DNA of 64,000 nucleotides from an uncultured Ruminococcus sp. (GCA_934359255.1 CAKRLG010000010.1:19623-83622); one strand, 5' to 3'; shown: positions 36,755 to 45,461, counted from the stretch's first letter. Translations and numbers: made by a program. Notes: a model not told the origin generated them from the letters alone.

Positions 36755-37945
36755 ATGAACGTATTAGTAATCAACTGCGGAAGTTCATCTCTGAAATATC
36801 AGCTGATCAACTCCGATACAGAAGAAGTTCTGGCAAAAGGTCTCTGTGAGAGAATCGGAATTGACGGCAGACTGGTATACCAGAAAGCAGGATGCGACAA
36901 AGAAATCACAGAAGCTTCCATGCCGACACATAAAGAAGCGATCCAGATGGTTCTGGATGCCCTGACCAATGAAAAAACAGGTGCAATCGCAAGCCTGAAA
37001 GAAGTAAATGCAATCGGACACCGTGTCGTACACGGCGGAGAAAAATTTGCTTCTTCCGTAGTTATCACAGACGAAGTAATCCAGGCAGTAGAAGAGTGTA
37101 ACGATCTGGCACCTCTTCATAACCCGGCAAACCTGATCGGTATCCGTGTATGCGGTGAACTGATGCCAGGTGTACCGCAGGTAGCAGTATTTGATACTGC
37201 TTTCCATCAGACCATGCCTGCAAAAGCATATCTGTATGGTCTGCCACTGGAATACTACAAAAACTACAAAGTTAGAAGATACGGTTTCCACGGTACAAGC
37301 CACAGCTTCGTATCAAAACGTGCGGTAGAATTCCTGGGACTGAACCCGGAAGACTCCAAAGTAATCGTTTGCCATCTGGGTAACGGATCTTCTATTAGTG
37401 CCGTAGTAAACGGAAAATGTGTAGATACAACCATGGGACTGACTCCACTGGAAGGTGTTGTTATGGGAACCCGTTCCGGTAACATCGATCCGGCTATCAT
37501 GGAGTTCATCGCAAAGAAAGAAAACCTGGATATCTCCGGTATGATGAATGTACTGAATAAAAAATCCGGTCTGTTCGGTCTGTCCGGCGGTCTGTCAAGC
37601 GACTTCCGTGATCTGAACGAAGCAGCAGAAGGTGGAAACCAGGATGCAGCAAATGCAATCGATGTTCTGGCATACGGCATCGCAAAATTCGTTGGTGGCT
37701 ATGTAGCAGCTATGAACGGTGTAGATGCGATCGTATTTACCGCAGGTATCGGTGAGAATGCAATTCCGGTACGTGAAAAAGTAGTAAGCTATCTGGGTTA
37801 TCTGGGAGTTACATTGGACAAAGATGCCAACGGACACAGAGGAGAAGAAATTGTAATTTCTACTTCTGATTCAAAAGTAAAAGTTGCAGTAATCCCGACA
37901 AACGAAGAACTGGCTATCTGCCGTGAAACAGTAGCTCTGGTATAA
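36755..37945 (+). CDS. ackA: Acetate kinase
   Basis: 396 aa. NVLVINCGSSSLKYQL at the N terminus, GHRVVHGGE, FDTAFHQTMP, RRYGFHGTSHSFV, CHLGNGSSISAV and GIGENAIPVREK are the ASKHA/acetokinase signatures. It makes acetate and ATP from acetyl phosphate and ADP. ATG 36755 lies behind TTGGAGGAAG; an in-frame TTG at 36740 overlaps the ribosome site and is rejected. Downstream terminator at 37986. Confidence 0.97.
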   Translation: MNVLVINCGSSSLKYQLINSDTEEVLAKGLCERIGIDGRLVYQKAGCDKEITEASMPTHKEAIQMVLDALTNEKTGAIASLKEVNAIGHRVVHGGEKFASSVVITDEVIQAVEECNDLAPLHNPANLIGIRVCGELMPGVPQVAVFDTAFHQTMPAKAYLYGLPLEYYKNYKVRRYGFHGTSHSFVSKRAVEFLGLNPEDSKVIVCHLGNGSSISAVVNGKCVDTTMGLTPLEGVVMGTRSGNIDPAIMEFIAKKENLDISGMMNVLNKKSGLFGLSGGLSSDFRDLNEAAEGGNQDAANAIDVLAYGIAKFVGGYVAAMNGVDAIVFTAGIGENAIPVREKVVSYLGYLGVTLDKDANGHRGEEIVISTSDSKVKVAVIPTNEELAICRETVALV

Positions 37946-37985
37946 AATCAGAGAGTATAGAAAAATAGTTTATAATAGAAGAAAG

Positions 37986-38020
37986 TCCCCTTTTGACTGT
38001 AAGCCGAAGGGGATTTTCTT
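37986..38020 (+). terminator. Terminator after ackA
   Basis: TCCCCTT pairs with AAGGGGA, then TTTTCTT. Confidence 0.7.
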
Positions 38021-38041
38021 CCCACTGAAAGAAAGGATAAT

Positions 38042-38078
38042 CTGCAAATATTTAAAAAATATTTCAGAAATATTGCAG
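38042..38078. promoter_or_regulatory. AT-rich inverted repeat upstream of the yceD promoter
   Basis: CTGCAAATATTT and AAATATTGCAG form an imperfect dyad around AT-rich bases, about 20 bases upstream of the -35. Possible operator; regulator unknown. Confidence 0.35.
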
Positions 38079-38096
38079 GTTGTCAGGAAAAAACAG

Positions 38097-38125
38097 TTGA
38101 CAAAAAGAAAATGCTTCTGTATAAT
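38097..38125 (+). promoter_or_regulatory. Consensus sigma-A promoter of yceD-rpmF
   Basis: Perfect TTGACA, 17-base spacer and perfect TATAAT. Confidence 0.9.
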
Positions 38126-38151
38126 TGGAGAAGTGTGGTTAGGAGTGAATT

Positions 38152-38679
38152 ATGCTGATTGATTTGTCCAAATTACTGACTCATGAAGGAAAGCAACAAC
38201 AGGTAGAAATATTGCCGTCAGGAGATACTTTTTCATGTGAACTGGGTGAGTTTTCTTATGGAGAGAACAAACCGGTGAAACTGACGATCAAGCACAAGGA
38301 GAATCAGATTCTGAATATCAGTGCGAAAGGTCAGGTTGCTGTATGGATTCCATGCTCCAGATGTCTGGAGCCGGTGCTGGTATCGTGTCCGGTCGATTAT
38401 GACGAGGAGATTGATATGAAGCTGTCCGAGGAAGAACGGATTGAGGCATTGGATGAAAGTAGTTTTATCCAGAACAAAGAGCTGGATACCGATAAGCTGC
38501 TGCATAATGAAATACTAATCAATTGGCCAATGCGGGTACTCTGCAAAGAGGACTGTAAAGGAATCTGTAGCCGTTGTGGAGCAAATCTGAATCAGGGATC
38601 CTGTGATTGCGATACGGCAGATTTAGATCCCAGAATGGCTGTTATCAGTGATATATTTAAGAATTTTAAGGAGGTGTAA
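38152..38679 (+). CDS. YceD family (DUF177) protein
   Basis: 175 aa. Central IPCSRCLEPVLVSCPVDYDEEIDM and C-terminal LCKEDCKGICSRCGANLNQGSCDC supply the conserved Cys pairs of the DUF177/YceD family. It is nearly always upstream of rpmF, as here (3-base gap), and plant and bacterial relatives are linked to 23S rRNA or large-subunit biogenesis. The exact role is open. Driven by a consensus promoter. Confidence 0.9.
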   Translation: MLIDLSKLLTHEGKQQQVEILPSGDTFSCELGEFSYGENKPVKLTIKHKENQILNISAKGQVAVWIPCSRCLEPVLVSCPVDYDEEIDMKLSEEERIEALDESSFIQNKELDTDKLLHNEILINWPMRVLCKEDCKGICSRCGANLNQGSCDCDTADLDPRMAVISDIFKNFKEV

Positions 38680-38682
38680 CTG

Positions 38683-38865
38683 ATGTCCATCTGTCCAAAG
38701 AATAAAACATCTAAAGCCAGAAGAGATAAAAGAAGAGCAAACTGGAAAATGGCTGCTCCGAACCTGGTAAAATGCAGCAAATGTGGTGCGCTGATGATGC
38801 CTCACAGAGTATGCAAAGCTTGTGGTTCCTACAACAAGAGAGAAATCGTTTCTCAGGAAGCTTAA
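38683..38865 (+). CDS. rpmF: 50S ribosomal protein L32
   Basis: 60 aa. MSICPKNKTSKARRDKRRA is the L32 N terminus, and CSKCG with CKACG forms the four-Cys zinc ribbon, so this is the zinc-containing version. AAGGAGGTG precedes the ATG. In many Firmicutes rpmF runs on into plsX and fatty-acid genes; here a terminator ends the unit. Confidence 0.97.
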   Translation: MSICPKNKTSKARRDKRRANWKMAAPNLVKCSKCGALMMPHRVCKACGSYNKREIVSQEA

Positions 38866-38880
38866 TTCAAGCAATAAAAA

Positions 38881-38906
38881 CAGATCCGTAAGGGTCTGTT
38901 TTTTTT
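38881..38906 (+). terminator. Terminator after rpmF
   Basis: CAGATCC-gtaa-GGGTCTG and then eight T. Confidence 0.85.
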
Positions 38907-38962
38907 GCGTTACATATCAATAATCATCAAGTAAAAGACAGGTGAAATGAGTTTTAATAAAA

Positions 38963-39019
38963 AAGAACAACAAAAAACCGACAGACTATCAAAAAGTCTG
39001 CCGGTTTTCTGTTGTTCTT
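38963..39019. terminator. Long two-way terminator of the cold-shock gene
   Basis: A 25-base arm (AAGAACAACAAAAAACCG onward) pairs with its complement ending GTTGTTCTT at 23 of 25 positions, with T runs available on both strands. It lies six bases past the minus-strand cold-shock stop codon. Confidence 0.8.
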
Positions 39020-39024
39020 AAAAA

Positions 39025-39225
39025 TTATAATTTTACAACGTTAGCTGCCTGCATTCCGCGAGCGCCTTCGGTTAAATCATAAGTTACAGCCTGTCCTTCG
39101 TCTAAGGATTTGAAGCCTTCTCCCTGGATTGCAGAGAAATGAACGAATACATCTGCTCCGTCTTCTCCTGTGATGAAACCATAGCCTTTTTCAGCATTGA
39201 ACCATTTTACAGTTCCCTTGTTCAT
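39025..39225 (-). CDS. Cold-shock protein (CspA family)
   Basis: 66 aa, one cold-shock domain. [21 protein letters not shown] has RNP1 (KGYGFI) and VFVHFSAIQ is RNP2. It binds single-stranded nucleic acid and acts as an RNA chaperone. ATGGAGGTAATATC gives a strong ribosome site. Its promoter is far upstream (39394-39422), so the leader is about 160 bases and structured, as in cold-inducible csp genes. Confidence 0.96.
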   Translation of the reverse strand: MNKGTVKWFNAEKGYGFITGEDGADVFVHFSAIQGEGFKSLDEGQAVTYDLTEGARGMQAANVVKL

Positions 39226-39386
39226 GATATTACCTCCATAAAATAAAATAAATAGAAAATATAATGCAGAAGAATAATTCCAGAGATAAAAAAATCCACC
39301 CGGCTCTGGAGATTAGCATTGATAAAATAAATAATAATCCCGTTCAGCCCGATGGGTAATATTAGATATATCCAATTTCCTTCTAC
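39226..39386 (-). promoter_or_regulatory. Long structured 5' leader of the cold-shock gene
   Basis: About 160 untranslated bases lie between the predicted start of transcription and the csp ATG. They include a stem TCCAGAG/CTCTGGA (39279-39310) and a GC-rich dyad near 39345. The length matches temperature-sensing csp leaders; the sensing itself is inferred. A 66-codon open frame here starts in the -35 box and is not a gene. Confidence 0.5.
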
Positions 39387-39393
39387 AATGCTC

Positions 39394-39422
39394 ATTATAG
39401 TTGGAATATTTGTAAAAGTCAA
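39394..39422 (-). promoter_or_regulatory. Sigma-A promoter of the cold-shock gene
   Basis: Minus strand TTGACT, 17-base spacer, TATAAT. Confidence 0.8.
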
Positions 39423-39434
39423 GCAGAAAAAGGC

Positions 39435-39463
39435 TTTATTTCAGTACAGTTTTCGTGTATGAT
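39435..39463 (+). promoter_or_regulatory. Likely promoter of the pyrimidine operon
   Basis: TTTATT, 17-base spacer, TATGAT, divergent from the csp promoter. The leader then holds GTTCC...GGAAC (39483-39503). No PyrR-type attenuator is recognised. Confidence 0.5.
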
Positions 39464-39557
39464 AGTAGATGGAAAATAGGGTTCCTGACAGAAAGAGGGA
39501 ACGAAAAAAAGTGTGAAGATATGCAAAAGATGCAGAAGCTTCAGGAAAGGATGCAAT

Positions 39558-40838
39558 ATGAAAATCCTGATAAAAAATGGTCATGTGATCGATCCGGATA
39601 CAAAACTGGATCAGGTTGCAGATGTACTGCTGGAAGATGATAAGATCCAGAAAGTAAATGAAAATATCGAGGATAAAGCTGACAGGGTGATTGATGCCCA
39701 AGGCTGCTACGTCATGCCGGGGCTGATCGACATGCATGTACATCTGCGTGATCCGGGGCTGACACATAAAGAGGATGTAGTTACCGGATCGAAGGCTGCG
39801 GCAAGGGGTGGTGTTACCACATTGGTTGCCATGCCAAACACAAAACCGGTCATTGATGATCCGGAACGACTTTCTTACGTGAAAAATAAAGCAACGCAGT
39901 GTAATCTGGTCAATGTCCTGCAGGCAGGAGCTATCACTCAGGGGATGAGAGGCGAGGAACTTTCTGATATTGAAGGGATGGTTCGGGCGGGCGCGCCGGC
40001 GATCAGTGAGGATGGAAAATCTGTTATGAATGCGCAGATTTATAAAGAAGCGATGCAGATCGCAGCACGCCTGAATATTCCGGTACTGGCACATTGTGAA
40101 GATATTCATATGGTAAACGGAGGCTGTATGAACGAAGATACCAATTCCGAGAAGTTGGGCCTGCCGGGAATTTGTAACGCAGTGGAAGATACTATTGTAG
40201 CAAGAGATATTTTGATCGCAAAAGATACCGGTTGCCACCTGCATCTTTGCCATTGTTCCACAAAAGACAGTGAAGTGATGCTGCGTCTGGCAAAAGAAGA
40301 AGGAATCTCCGTATCCGGTGAAGTATGCCCCCATCATTTTACACTGACTTCGGATGATATCGTGGAAGGGGATACGAATTATAAAATGAATCCGCCACTG
40401 CGTACAAAAGAAGACCGACAGGCACTTCTGGAGGGTCTGAAAAATGATGTCTTTGATGTGATCAGCACCGACCATGCACCACATACGATGGTGGAAAAGG
40501 GTGTTTCTATGAAGAGCGCGCCGTTCGGCATCGTGGGACTGGAAACCAGTGTATCTCTGACTATTACTGAACTGGTGGACAAAGGATGGATCACGCCGAT
40601 GCAGATGGCTGAAAAGATGAGTTACAATCCGGCAAAGATCCTGCATCTTGCCAACAAAGGATCTCTGAAACCGGGAAAAGATGCGGATGTGGTTGTGATC
40701 GATCCGAAAGAATCATATGTGATCGATGTGAAAGATTTTGTATCGAAGGGTAAGAACACACCGTTCCAGGGTAAAAAAGTAAACGGTAAAGTGAAAGTGA
40801 CAATTTGTGGTGGAAGAGTCGTATACGAAGATAAATAA
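39558..40838 (+). CDS. pyrC: Dihydroorotase
   Basis: 426 aa, class I. MPGLIDMHVHLRDPG carries the first two metal His, GGVTTLVAMPNTKPV follows, then HCEDIH, HLCHCS and STDHAPHT (the catalytic Asp). It closes carbamoyl-aspartate to dihydroorotate. ATG 39558 lies behind AGGAAAGG; the in-frame extension to 39513 is poor. First gene of pyrC-pyrF-pyrK-pyrD; pyrB is not in the window. Confidence 0.95.
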   Translation: MKILIKNGHVIDPDTKLDQVADVLLEDDKIQKVNENIEDKADRVIDAQGCYVMPGLIDMHVHLRDPGLTHKEDVVTGSKAAARGGVTTLVAMPNTKPVIDDPERLSYVKNKATQCNLVNVLQAGAITQGMRGEELSDIEGMVRAGAPAISEDGKSVMNAQIYKEAMQIAARLNIPVLAHCEDIHMVNGGCMNEDTNSEKLGLPGICNAVEDTIVARDILIAKDTGCHLHLCHCSTKDSEVMLRLAKEEGISVSGEVCPHHFTLTSDDIVEGDTNYKMNPPLRTKEDRQALLEGLKNDVFDVISTDHAPHTMVEKGVSMKSAPFGIVGLETSVSLTITELVDKGWITPMQMAEKMSYNPAKILHLANKGSLKPGKDADVVVIDPKESYVIDVKDFVSKGKNTPFQGKKVNGKVKVTICGGRVVYEDK

Positions 40839-40885
40839 AACAGGAAAAGACAATATACAGAAAGCAAAAGGCGAGGAGAAAAAAG

Positions 40886-41815
40886 ATGATTAACAAATTG
40901 ATTGAAAAGATTCAGAAAACACATGCACCGATCGTAGTAGGTCTTGATCCGATGTTAAATTATGTACCGGAACATATCCAGAAACGTGCATTTGCAGAGT
41001 ATGGTGAAACACTTGAAGGGGCGGCAGAAGCCATCTGGCAGTTCAACAAAGAGATTGTGGATGCTACCTATGATCTGATTCCGGCGGTAAAACCACAGGT
41101 TGCCATGTATGAGCAGTTTGGTATCGAAGGTGTGAAAGCCTTTAAAAAGACCGTGGATTACTGCCATGAAAAAGGACTGGTAGTTATCGGTGATGTAAAA
41201 CGTGGAGATATTGGTTCTACTTCTGAGGCCTATGCGGTAGGTCATCTGGGAAAAGTAAAAGTAGGTTCCCAGCAGTTCGCAGGATTTGATGAGGATTTTG
41301 CTACTGTCAATCCGTATCTCGGTTCTGACGGCATCAAACCGTTCATCAAGGTCTGCAAAGAAGAAAACAAAGGTCTGTTTATTCTGGTAAAAACATCCAA
41401 TCCGTCCAGTGGAGAATTCCAGGATCGTCTGATTGATGGTCGTCCGCTGTATGAGTGGGTAGGAGAACAGGTAGACGCATGGGGCAAAGAACATATGGGC
41501 GATTCTTACAGTTATATCGGTGCGGTTGTGGGAGCAACTTATCCGGAACAGGGAAAAGTATTAAGAAAATTGATGCCGAAGACCTTTATTCTGGTACCTG
41601 GCTACGGAGCACAGGGTGGAAGAGGAAAAGATCTGGTGCATTTCTTTAATGAAGACGGACTGGGCGCAATCATCAACTCTTCCAGAGGTATCATCGCAGC
41701 ATACAAACAGGAAGCATATGCACAGTTCGGTCCACAGAATTTTGCAGAAGCATCCCGACAGGCGGTGAAAGATATGATCGCAGATATCGATGGCGCACTG
41801 CAGGCGGCAAAATAA
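40886..41815 (+). CDS. pyrF: Orotidine 5'-phosphate decarboxylase (long type)
   Basis: 309 aa, the longer PyrF subfamily. PIVVGLDPMLNYVPEH at the N terminus, VKPQVAMYEQFG, and the catalytic VIGDVKRGDIGSTSEAYA. It decarboxylates OMP to UMP. GCGAGGAGAAAAAAG precedes the ATG, 47 bases after pyrC. Confidence 0.96.
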   Translation: MINKLIEKIQKTHAPIVVGLDPMLNYVPEHIQKRAFAEYGETLEGAAEAIWQFNKEIVDATYDLIPAVKPQVAMYEQFGIEGVKAFKKTVDYCHEKGLVVIGDVKRGDIGSTSEAYAVGHLGKVKVGSQQFAGFDEDFATVNPYLGSDGIKPFIKVCKEENKGLFILVKTSNPSSGEFQDRLIDGRPLYEWVGEQVDAWGKEHMGDSYSYIGAVVGATYPEQGKVLRKLMPKTFILVPGYGAQGGRGKDLVHFFNEDGLGAIINSSRGIIAAYKQEAYAQFGPQNFAEASRQAVKDMIADIDGALQAAK

Positions 41816-41840
41816 ACTGGAAAAGACAGGAGTATCGAAC

Positions 41841-42623
41841 ATGAAAAAGAAAGAAATCTGTACTGTGATCCGTCAGGAAGAAATTGGTGACGGAATCTTC
41901 AGCATGTGGATTCAGACGGAAAACATCGGGAAAGAAGCAAAACCGGGACAGTTTGTATCGTTGTATAGTAAGGATGGAAGCAAACTACTTCCCCGTCCAA
42001 TCAGTCTTTGTGAAATTGACCGGGAAAACAGCCGCCTTCGGCTGGTGTACCGTGTCACAGGAGCGAAGACCGGAACCGAAGAATTTTCCGGACTGAAAGC
42101 CGGAGATACGATCCCGGTGATCGGACCGCTGGGAAATGGTTTCCCTGTAGAAAAAGCAGAGGGAAAACGAGTTTTTCTGATGGGTGGAGGGATCGGAGTA
42201 CCGCCGATCCTGGAACTGGCAAAACAGATGCAATGTGAGAAAAAACAGATCGTTGTGGGATACCGCAACGCGCAGACCTTCTTAAAAGAAGAATTCGAAG
42301 CAGCCGGAGAACTGTATATTTCCACAGAAGATGGCAGCGTGGGAACAAAAGGAAATGTAATGGATGCGATCCGGGAACAGAAACTGGAAGCGGATATTAT
42401 CTATGCCTGTGGACCGACACCGATGCTTCGGGCTATCAAACAGTATGCAGAGAAAAATGGTATCGAATGTTATATCTCACTGGAAGAGCGCATGGCATGC
42501 GGTATCGGTGCCTGCCTGGCCTGTGTCTGCAAATCAAAAGAAAAAGATGCACACAGCAACGTGAACAATAAGAGAATCTGTAAAGACGGACCGGTTTTTC
42601 TTTCTACGGAGGTGGAAATCTGA
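41841..42623 (+). CDS. pyrK: Dihydroorotate dehydrogenase electron-transfer subunit
   Basis: 260 aa. FAD-binding front domain (PGQFVSLYS, RPISLCEID), NAD domain (GPLGNGFPVEKAEGKRVFLMGGGIGVPPIL), and a C-terminal Cys cluster, ERMACGIGACLACVCK with a later Cys in KRICKDGPVF, for the 2Fe-2S centre. It passes electrons from PyrD to NAD+. ATG 41841 follows ACAGGAG. Its stop overlaps pyrD by one base (TGATG). Confidence 0.95.
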   Translation: MKKKEICTVIRQEEIGDGIFSMWIQTENIGKEAKPGQFVSLYSKDGSKLLPRPISLCEIDRENSRLRLVYRVTGAKTGTEEFSGLKAGDTIPVIGPLGNGFPVEKAEGKRVFLMGGGIGVPPILELAKQMQCEKKQIVVGYRNAQTFLKEEFEAAGELYISTEDGSVGTKGNVMDAIREQKLEADIIYACGPTPMLRAIKQYAEKNGIECYISLEERMACGIGACLACVCKSKEKDAHSNVNNKRICKDGPVFLSTEVEI

Positions 42624-43525
42624 TGGATATGAGTGTGAATATTGCCGGCATAGAATGGAAAAATCCGGTAACTGTTGCATCCGGAACTTTTGGATCCGGA
42701 GAAGAATTTTCAGAATATGTGGATCTGAACCGCCTGGGAGCAGTGACCACGAAAGGTGTGGCAAATGTTCCTTGGAGCGGCAATCCTACACCCCGTGTGG
42801 CAGAAGTCTACGGCGGTATGATGAATGCGATTGGTTTGCAGAATCCAGGAATCGATCTGTTCTGTAAGCGAGATATTCCGTTTCTGAAACAATATGATAC
42901 AAAAATCATTGTTAATGTATGTGGACATGCACCGGAAGAATATCTGGCAGTAGTAGAACGACTGGCAGACGAACCGATTGATATGATGGAGATCAATATT
43001 TCCTGCCCGAATGTAAATGCAGGATTTCTGGCTTTCGGTCAGGATGCACACCATGTGGAAGAACTGACCGGGCAGATCAAAAAAATCGCAAAACAGCCGG
43101 TGATTATGAAACTGACACCGAATGTAACGGATATCACAGAGATCGCGAAAGCAGCGGAAGCCGGCGGTGCAGATGCGGTATCTCTGATCAACACCCTGAC
43201 CGGAATGAAGATCGATATCAACAGAAAGACCTTTGCCCTGGCCAATAAAACCGGCGGCGTATCCGGACCGATCGTAAAACCGATTGCTGTCCGCATGGTC
43301 TATCAGGTGGCACAGGCAGTCAACATCCCGATCATCGGTATGGGTGGTATCTCCTGCGCAGAGGATGCAATCGAGTTCATTCTTGCCGGAGCAAGTGCCG
43401 TATCCGTGGGAACCGCCAACTTCCACAATCCGGCAGTGACGATGGAAGTAATTGATGGAATCGAAGACTATATGAAGAAAAATGGATTCTCTTCAGTAAA
43501 AGATATGGTAGGCATCGTGCGATAA
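42623..43525 (+). CDS. pyrD: Dihydroorotate dehydrogenase, class 1B catalytic subunit
   Basis: 300 aa. NPVTVASGTFGSGEEF, the AVTTKGV loop, NISCPNVNAGFLAFG with the Cys that serves as base in class 1B, and IIGMGGISCAEDAIEFILAGAS for FMN phosphate. Works with PyrK in an NAD-dependent complex. Terminator at 43565-43605. Confidence 0.96.
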   Translation: MDMSVNIAGIEWKNPVTVASGTFGSGEEFSEYVDLNRLGAVTTKGVANVPWSGNPTPRVAEVYGGMMNAIGLQNPGIDLFCKRDIPFLKQYDTKIIVNVCGHAPEEYLAVVERLADEPIDMMEINISCPNVNAGFLAFGQDAHHVEELTGQIKKIAKQPVIMKLTPNVTDITEIAKAAEAGGADAVSLINTLTGMKIDINRKTFALANKTGGVSGPIVKPIAVRMVYQVAQAVNIPIIGMGGISCAEDAIEFILAGASAVSVGTANFHNPAVTMEVIDGIEDYMKKNGFSSVKDMVGIVR

Positions 43526-43564
43526 GTGAAAATGTGGATTTATTAATGTAACACTTGAAAACGG

Positions 43565-43605
43565 AAAAGGCGCCAGATGAAAAATATTTCTTCTGGCGCC
43601 TTTTT
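43565..43605 (+). terminator. Terminator of the pyrC-F-K-D operon
   Basis: AAAAGGCGCCAGA pairs with TCTGGCGCCTTTTT. Confidence 0.85.
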
Positions 43606-43700
43606 GTGATGCATTGAATTAAGTCATATATCTTACTCTCACAATCTTAAAAATATTCGCAATCCACTGAGTTTTCGCGAGACCAGAATTTACGCAACAG

Positions 43701-43729
43701 TTGAAAAAAAGTGCTTAACGTAGTATACT
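43701..43729 (+). promoter_or_regulatory. Sigma-A promoter of pyrE
   Basis: TTGAAA, 17-base spacer, TATACT, 57 bases before pyrE. Confidence 0.75.
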
Positions 43730-43786
43730 AAACAATAAATATGGAAAAATTCGGGCAGAAGCCGTAAAACAGGAGGATGACAAAGC

Positions 43787-44467
43787 ATGGAACAGTATAA
43801 GCAGGATTTTATTAAATTTATGGTAGAGAGTGACGTATTAAAATTTGGTGACTTTACTCTGAAAAGCGGAAGAAAATCTCCGTTTTTTATGAATGCAGGT
43901 GCGTATGTGACAGGATCGCAGCTGAAAAGACTGGGTGAATATTATGCAAAAGCGATTCATGATATCTACGGAGACGATTTTGATGTATTATTCGGACCGG
44001 CTTACAAGGGAATTCCTCTTGGTGTTGTAACAGCGATCGCTTACAGTGAACTGTACGGAAAAGAAGTGCGTTACTGCTCCGACAGAAAAGAAGAAAAAGA
44101 CCACGGTGCAGATAAAGGAAGCTTTCTGGGAAGTAAATTAAAAGACGGTGACAGAGTCATCATGATCGAGGATGTTACAACTTCCGGAAAATCCATGGAG
44201 GAGACTGTGCCAAAAGTAAGAAATGCAGCAGATGTAACCATCGTTGGTCTGATGGTATCCCTGAACCGTATGGAAGTAGGAAAAGGCGGAAAAAAATGTG
44301 CATTGGATGAAATTAAAGATCTGTACGGATTTGACACAGCAGCAATCGTATCCATGGCAGATGTGGTAGAATGCCTGTATAACAAAGAATGTAACGGAAA
44401 AGTAGTGATCGATGATACATTAAAAGCTGCCATCGACGCATATTATGAACAGTACGGTGCAAAATAG
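43787..44467 (+). CDS. pyrE: Orotate phosphoribosyltransferase
   Basis: 226 aa. FTLKSGRKSPFFMNAG at the N terminus and the PRPP loop VIMIEDVTTSGKSMEET. It joins orotate to PRPP to make OMP. It has its own promoter and so can be regulated apart from the four-gene pyr operon. AACAGGAGGATG is its ribosome site. Confidence 0.96.
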   Translation: MEQYKQDFIKFMVESDVLKFGDFTLKSGRKSPFFMNAGAYVTGSQLKRLGEYYAKAIHDIYGDDFDVLFGPAYKGIPLGVVTAIAYSELYGKEVRYCSDRKEEKDHGADKGSFLGSKLKDGDRVIMIEDVTTSGKSMEETVPKVRNAADVTIVGLMVSLNRMEVGKGGKKCALDEIKDLYGFDTAAIVSMADVVECLYNKECNGKVVIDDTLKAAIDAYYEQYGAK

Positions 44468-44488
44468 AAGGGAAAGAGGGTAAAAGAT

Positions 44489-44644
44489 ATGAATAATGAA
44501 AAAATTTACCGAACAATTTCCCACAGCGGCGGTGCCAGCCTTGCGCTTGGCATCGTGGTACTGGTGACAGGAATTGTCTCCGGTGTGCTGATGATCATAA
44601 CAGGAGCAAAACTTCTGAAACAGAAATATCAGATTACTTTTTAG
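44489..44644 (+). CDS. Small membrane protein, 51 aa
   Basis: 51 aa: MNNEKIYRTISHSGG, then a Gly-rich hydrophobic stretch (ASLALGIVVLVTGIVSGVLM and a few more residues), then KLLKQKYQITF. One membrane hairpin or a single segment is likely. GGAAAGAGGG precedes the ATG, and the gene lies 21 bases after pyrE in the same direction, before VanZ. The codon pattern and the Gly/Ala hydrophobic design look protein-coding. No function known. Confidence 0.65.
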   Translation: MNNEKIYRTISHSGGASLALGIVVLVTGIVSGVLMIITGAKLLKQKYQITF

Positions 44645-44689
44645 AAAGGTGAACAGCCAGAGTACGGGGATCAAGGGGTAAAAAAAGAA

Positions 44690-45163
44690 GTGAAAGATGA
44701 AACAAAAAACAGAATCCGGGTCATAAGCTGGATTCTGTTTGTGATTTATATAGGATTGCTGATCTACTTTCTGTTTCTCTCGGAAGAATATGGAAGGACA
44801 AGTTTTGATCAGCGGATGTATCGATACAATCTGACACCATTTCAGGAAATCAAAAGGTTCTGGATCTATCGCCACCGGGTAGGGTTTTGGGTGTCATTTC
44901 TGAATCTGGCAGGTAATGTGATCGGTTTCCTTCCGTTTGGATTCTTTCTTCCGATTCTGAGCAGACAGTTACGGAATGGTGCTTTGGTAACTATGTTAGG
45001 ATTTGGATTAAGTCTTCTGGTGGAGTCCATTCAGCTTATTTTTAAGGTGGGATGTTTTGATGTGGATGATCTGATCTTAAATACACTGGGGGTATTGTTT
45101 GGATATCTGTCCTTTTGGATCTGTAATGGGATAAGGAGAATGATTTATGAGAAGAAAATTTAA
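44690..45163 (+). CDS. VanZ-like family protein
   Basis: 157 aa with four membrane segments. Conserved VanZ motifs: NLAGNVIGFLPFGFFLPIL and the terminal VGCFDVDDLILNTLGVLFGY (FDxDDxxxNxxG). VanZ relatives give low-level teicoplanin resistance by lowering glycopeptide access, but most homologues have unknown roles. The likely start is GTG 44690. Its end overlaps the DUF6142 gene. Confidence 0.9.
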   Translation: MKDETKNRIRVISWILFVIYIGLLIYFLFLSEEYGRTSFDQRMYRYNLTPFQEIKRFWIYRHRVGFWVSFLNLAGNVIGFLPFGFFLPILSRQLRNGALVTMLGFGLSLLVESIQLIFKVGCFDVDDLILNTLGVLFGYLSFWICNGIRRMIYEKKI

Positions 45164-45461
45164 ATACACATTTACCAGAAAAGAAGAGACAGAAGGCGGT
45201 TTTTCTTCATTGGTGTTTGCCGGCTGTTCCCTGGTACTGTTTCTGGTATCTGTGTGCCTCTCGTTTTTCTGGGAAGGGAAAGCGGAAAGCTGGATCGGAG
45301 CGCTTGGTCTGATGGCGGTACTTTTTTCGGTCAGCGGCTTTGTGATCGGAATGAAGAGCTTTAAAGAAAAAGGGAAAAATTATCGGTTCAGTGTGATGGG
45401 AGCGATGGCGAACGGAGTGATTTCTGTTGGATGGCTGGCATTGATTCTCATTGGATTATAA
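45147..45461 (+). CDS. DUF6142 family membrane protein
   Basis: 104 aa with three hydrophobic segments (SSLVFAGCSLVLFLVSVCLSF, GALGLMAVLFSVSGFVIGM, MGAMANGVISVGWLALILIG) after a basic start RRKFKYTFTRKEETEGG. It resembles DUF6142 proteins, which in Lachnospiraceae often precede the large M29-type aminopeptidase gene, as here. Function unknown. Overlaps VanZ by 17 bases. Confidence 0.75.
   Translation: MRRKFKYTFTRKEETEGGFSSLVFAGCSLVLFLVSVCLSFFWEGKAESWIGALGLMAVLFSVSGFVIGMKSFKEKGKNYRFSVMGAMANGVISVGWLALILIGL

Noticed and set aside
39222..39422. A 66-codon minus-strand frame with hydrophobic content whose stop overlaps the csp start
   Set aside because: It begins with TTG inside the -35 box of the csp promoter, so the mRNA does not include its start; it is the csp leader.
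39441..40646. A 401-codon minus-strand frame opposite pyrC
   Set aside because: Shadow of pyrC with atypical His/Cys-rich composition; no start signals.
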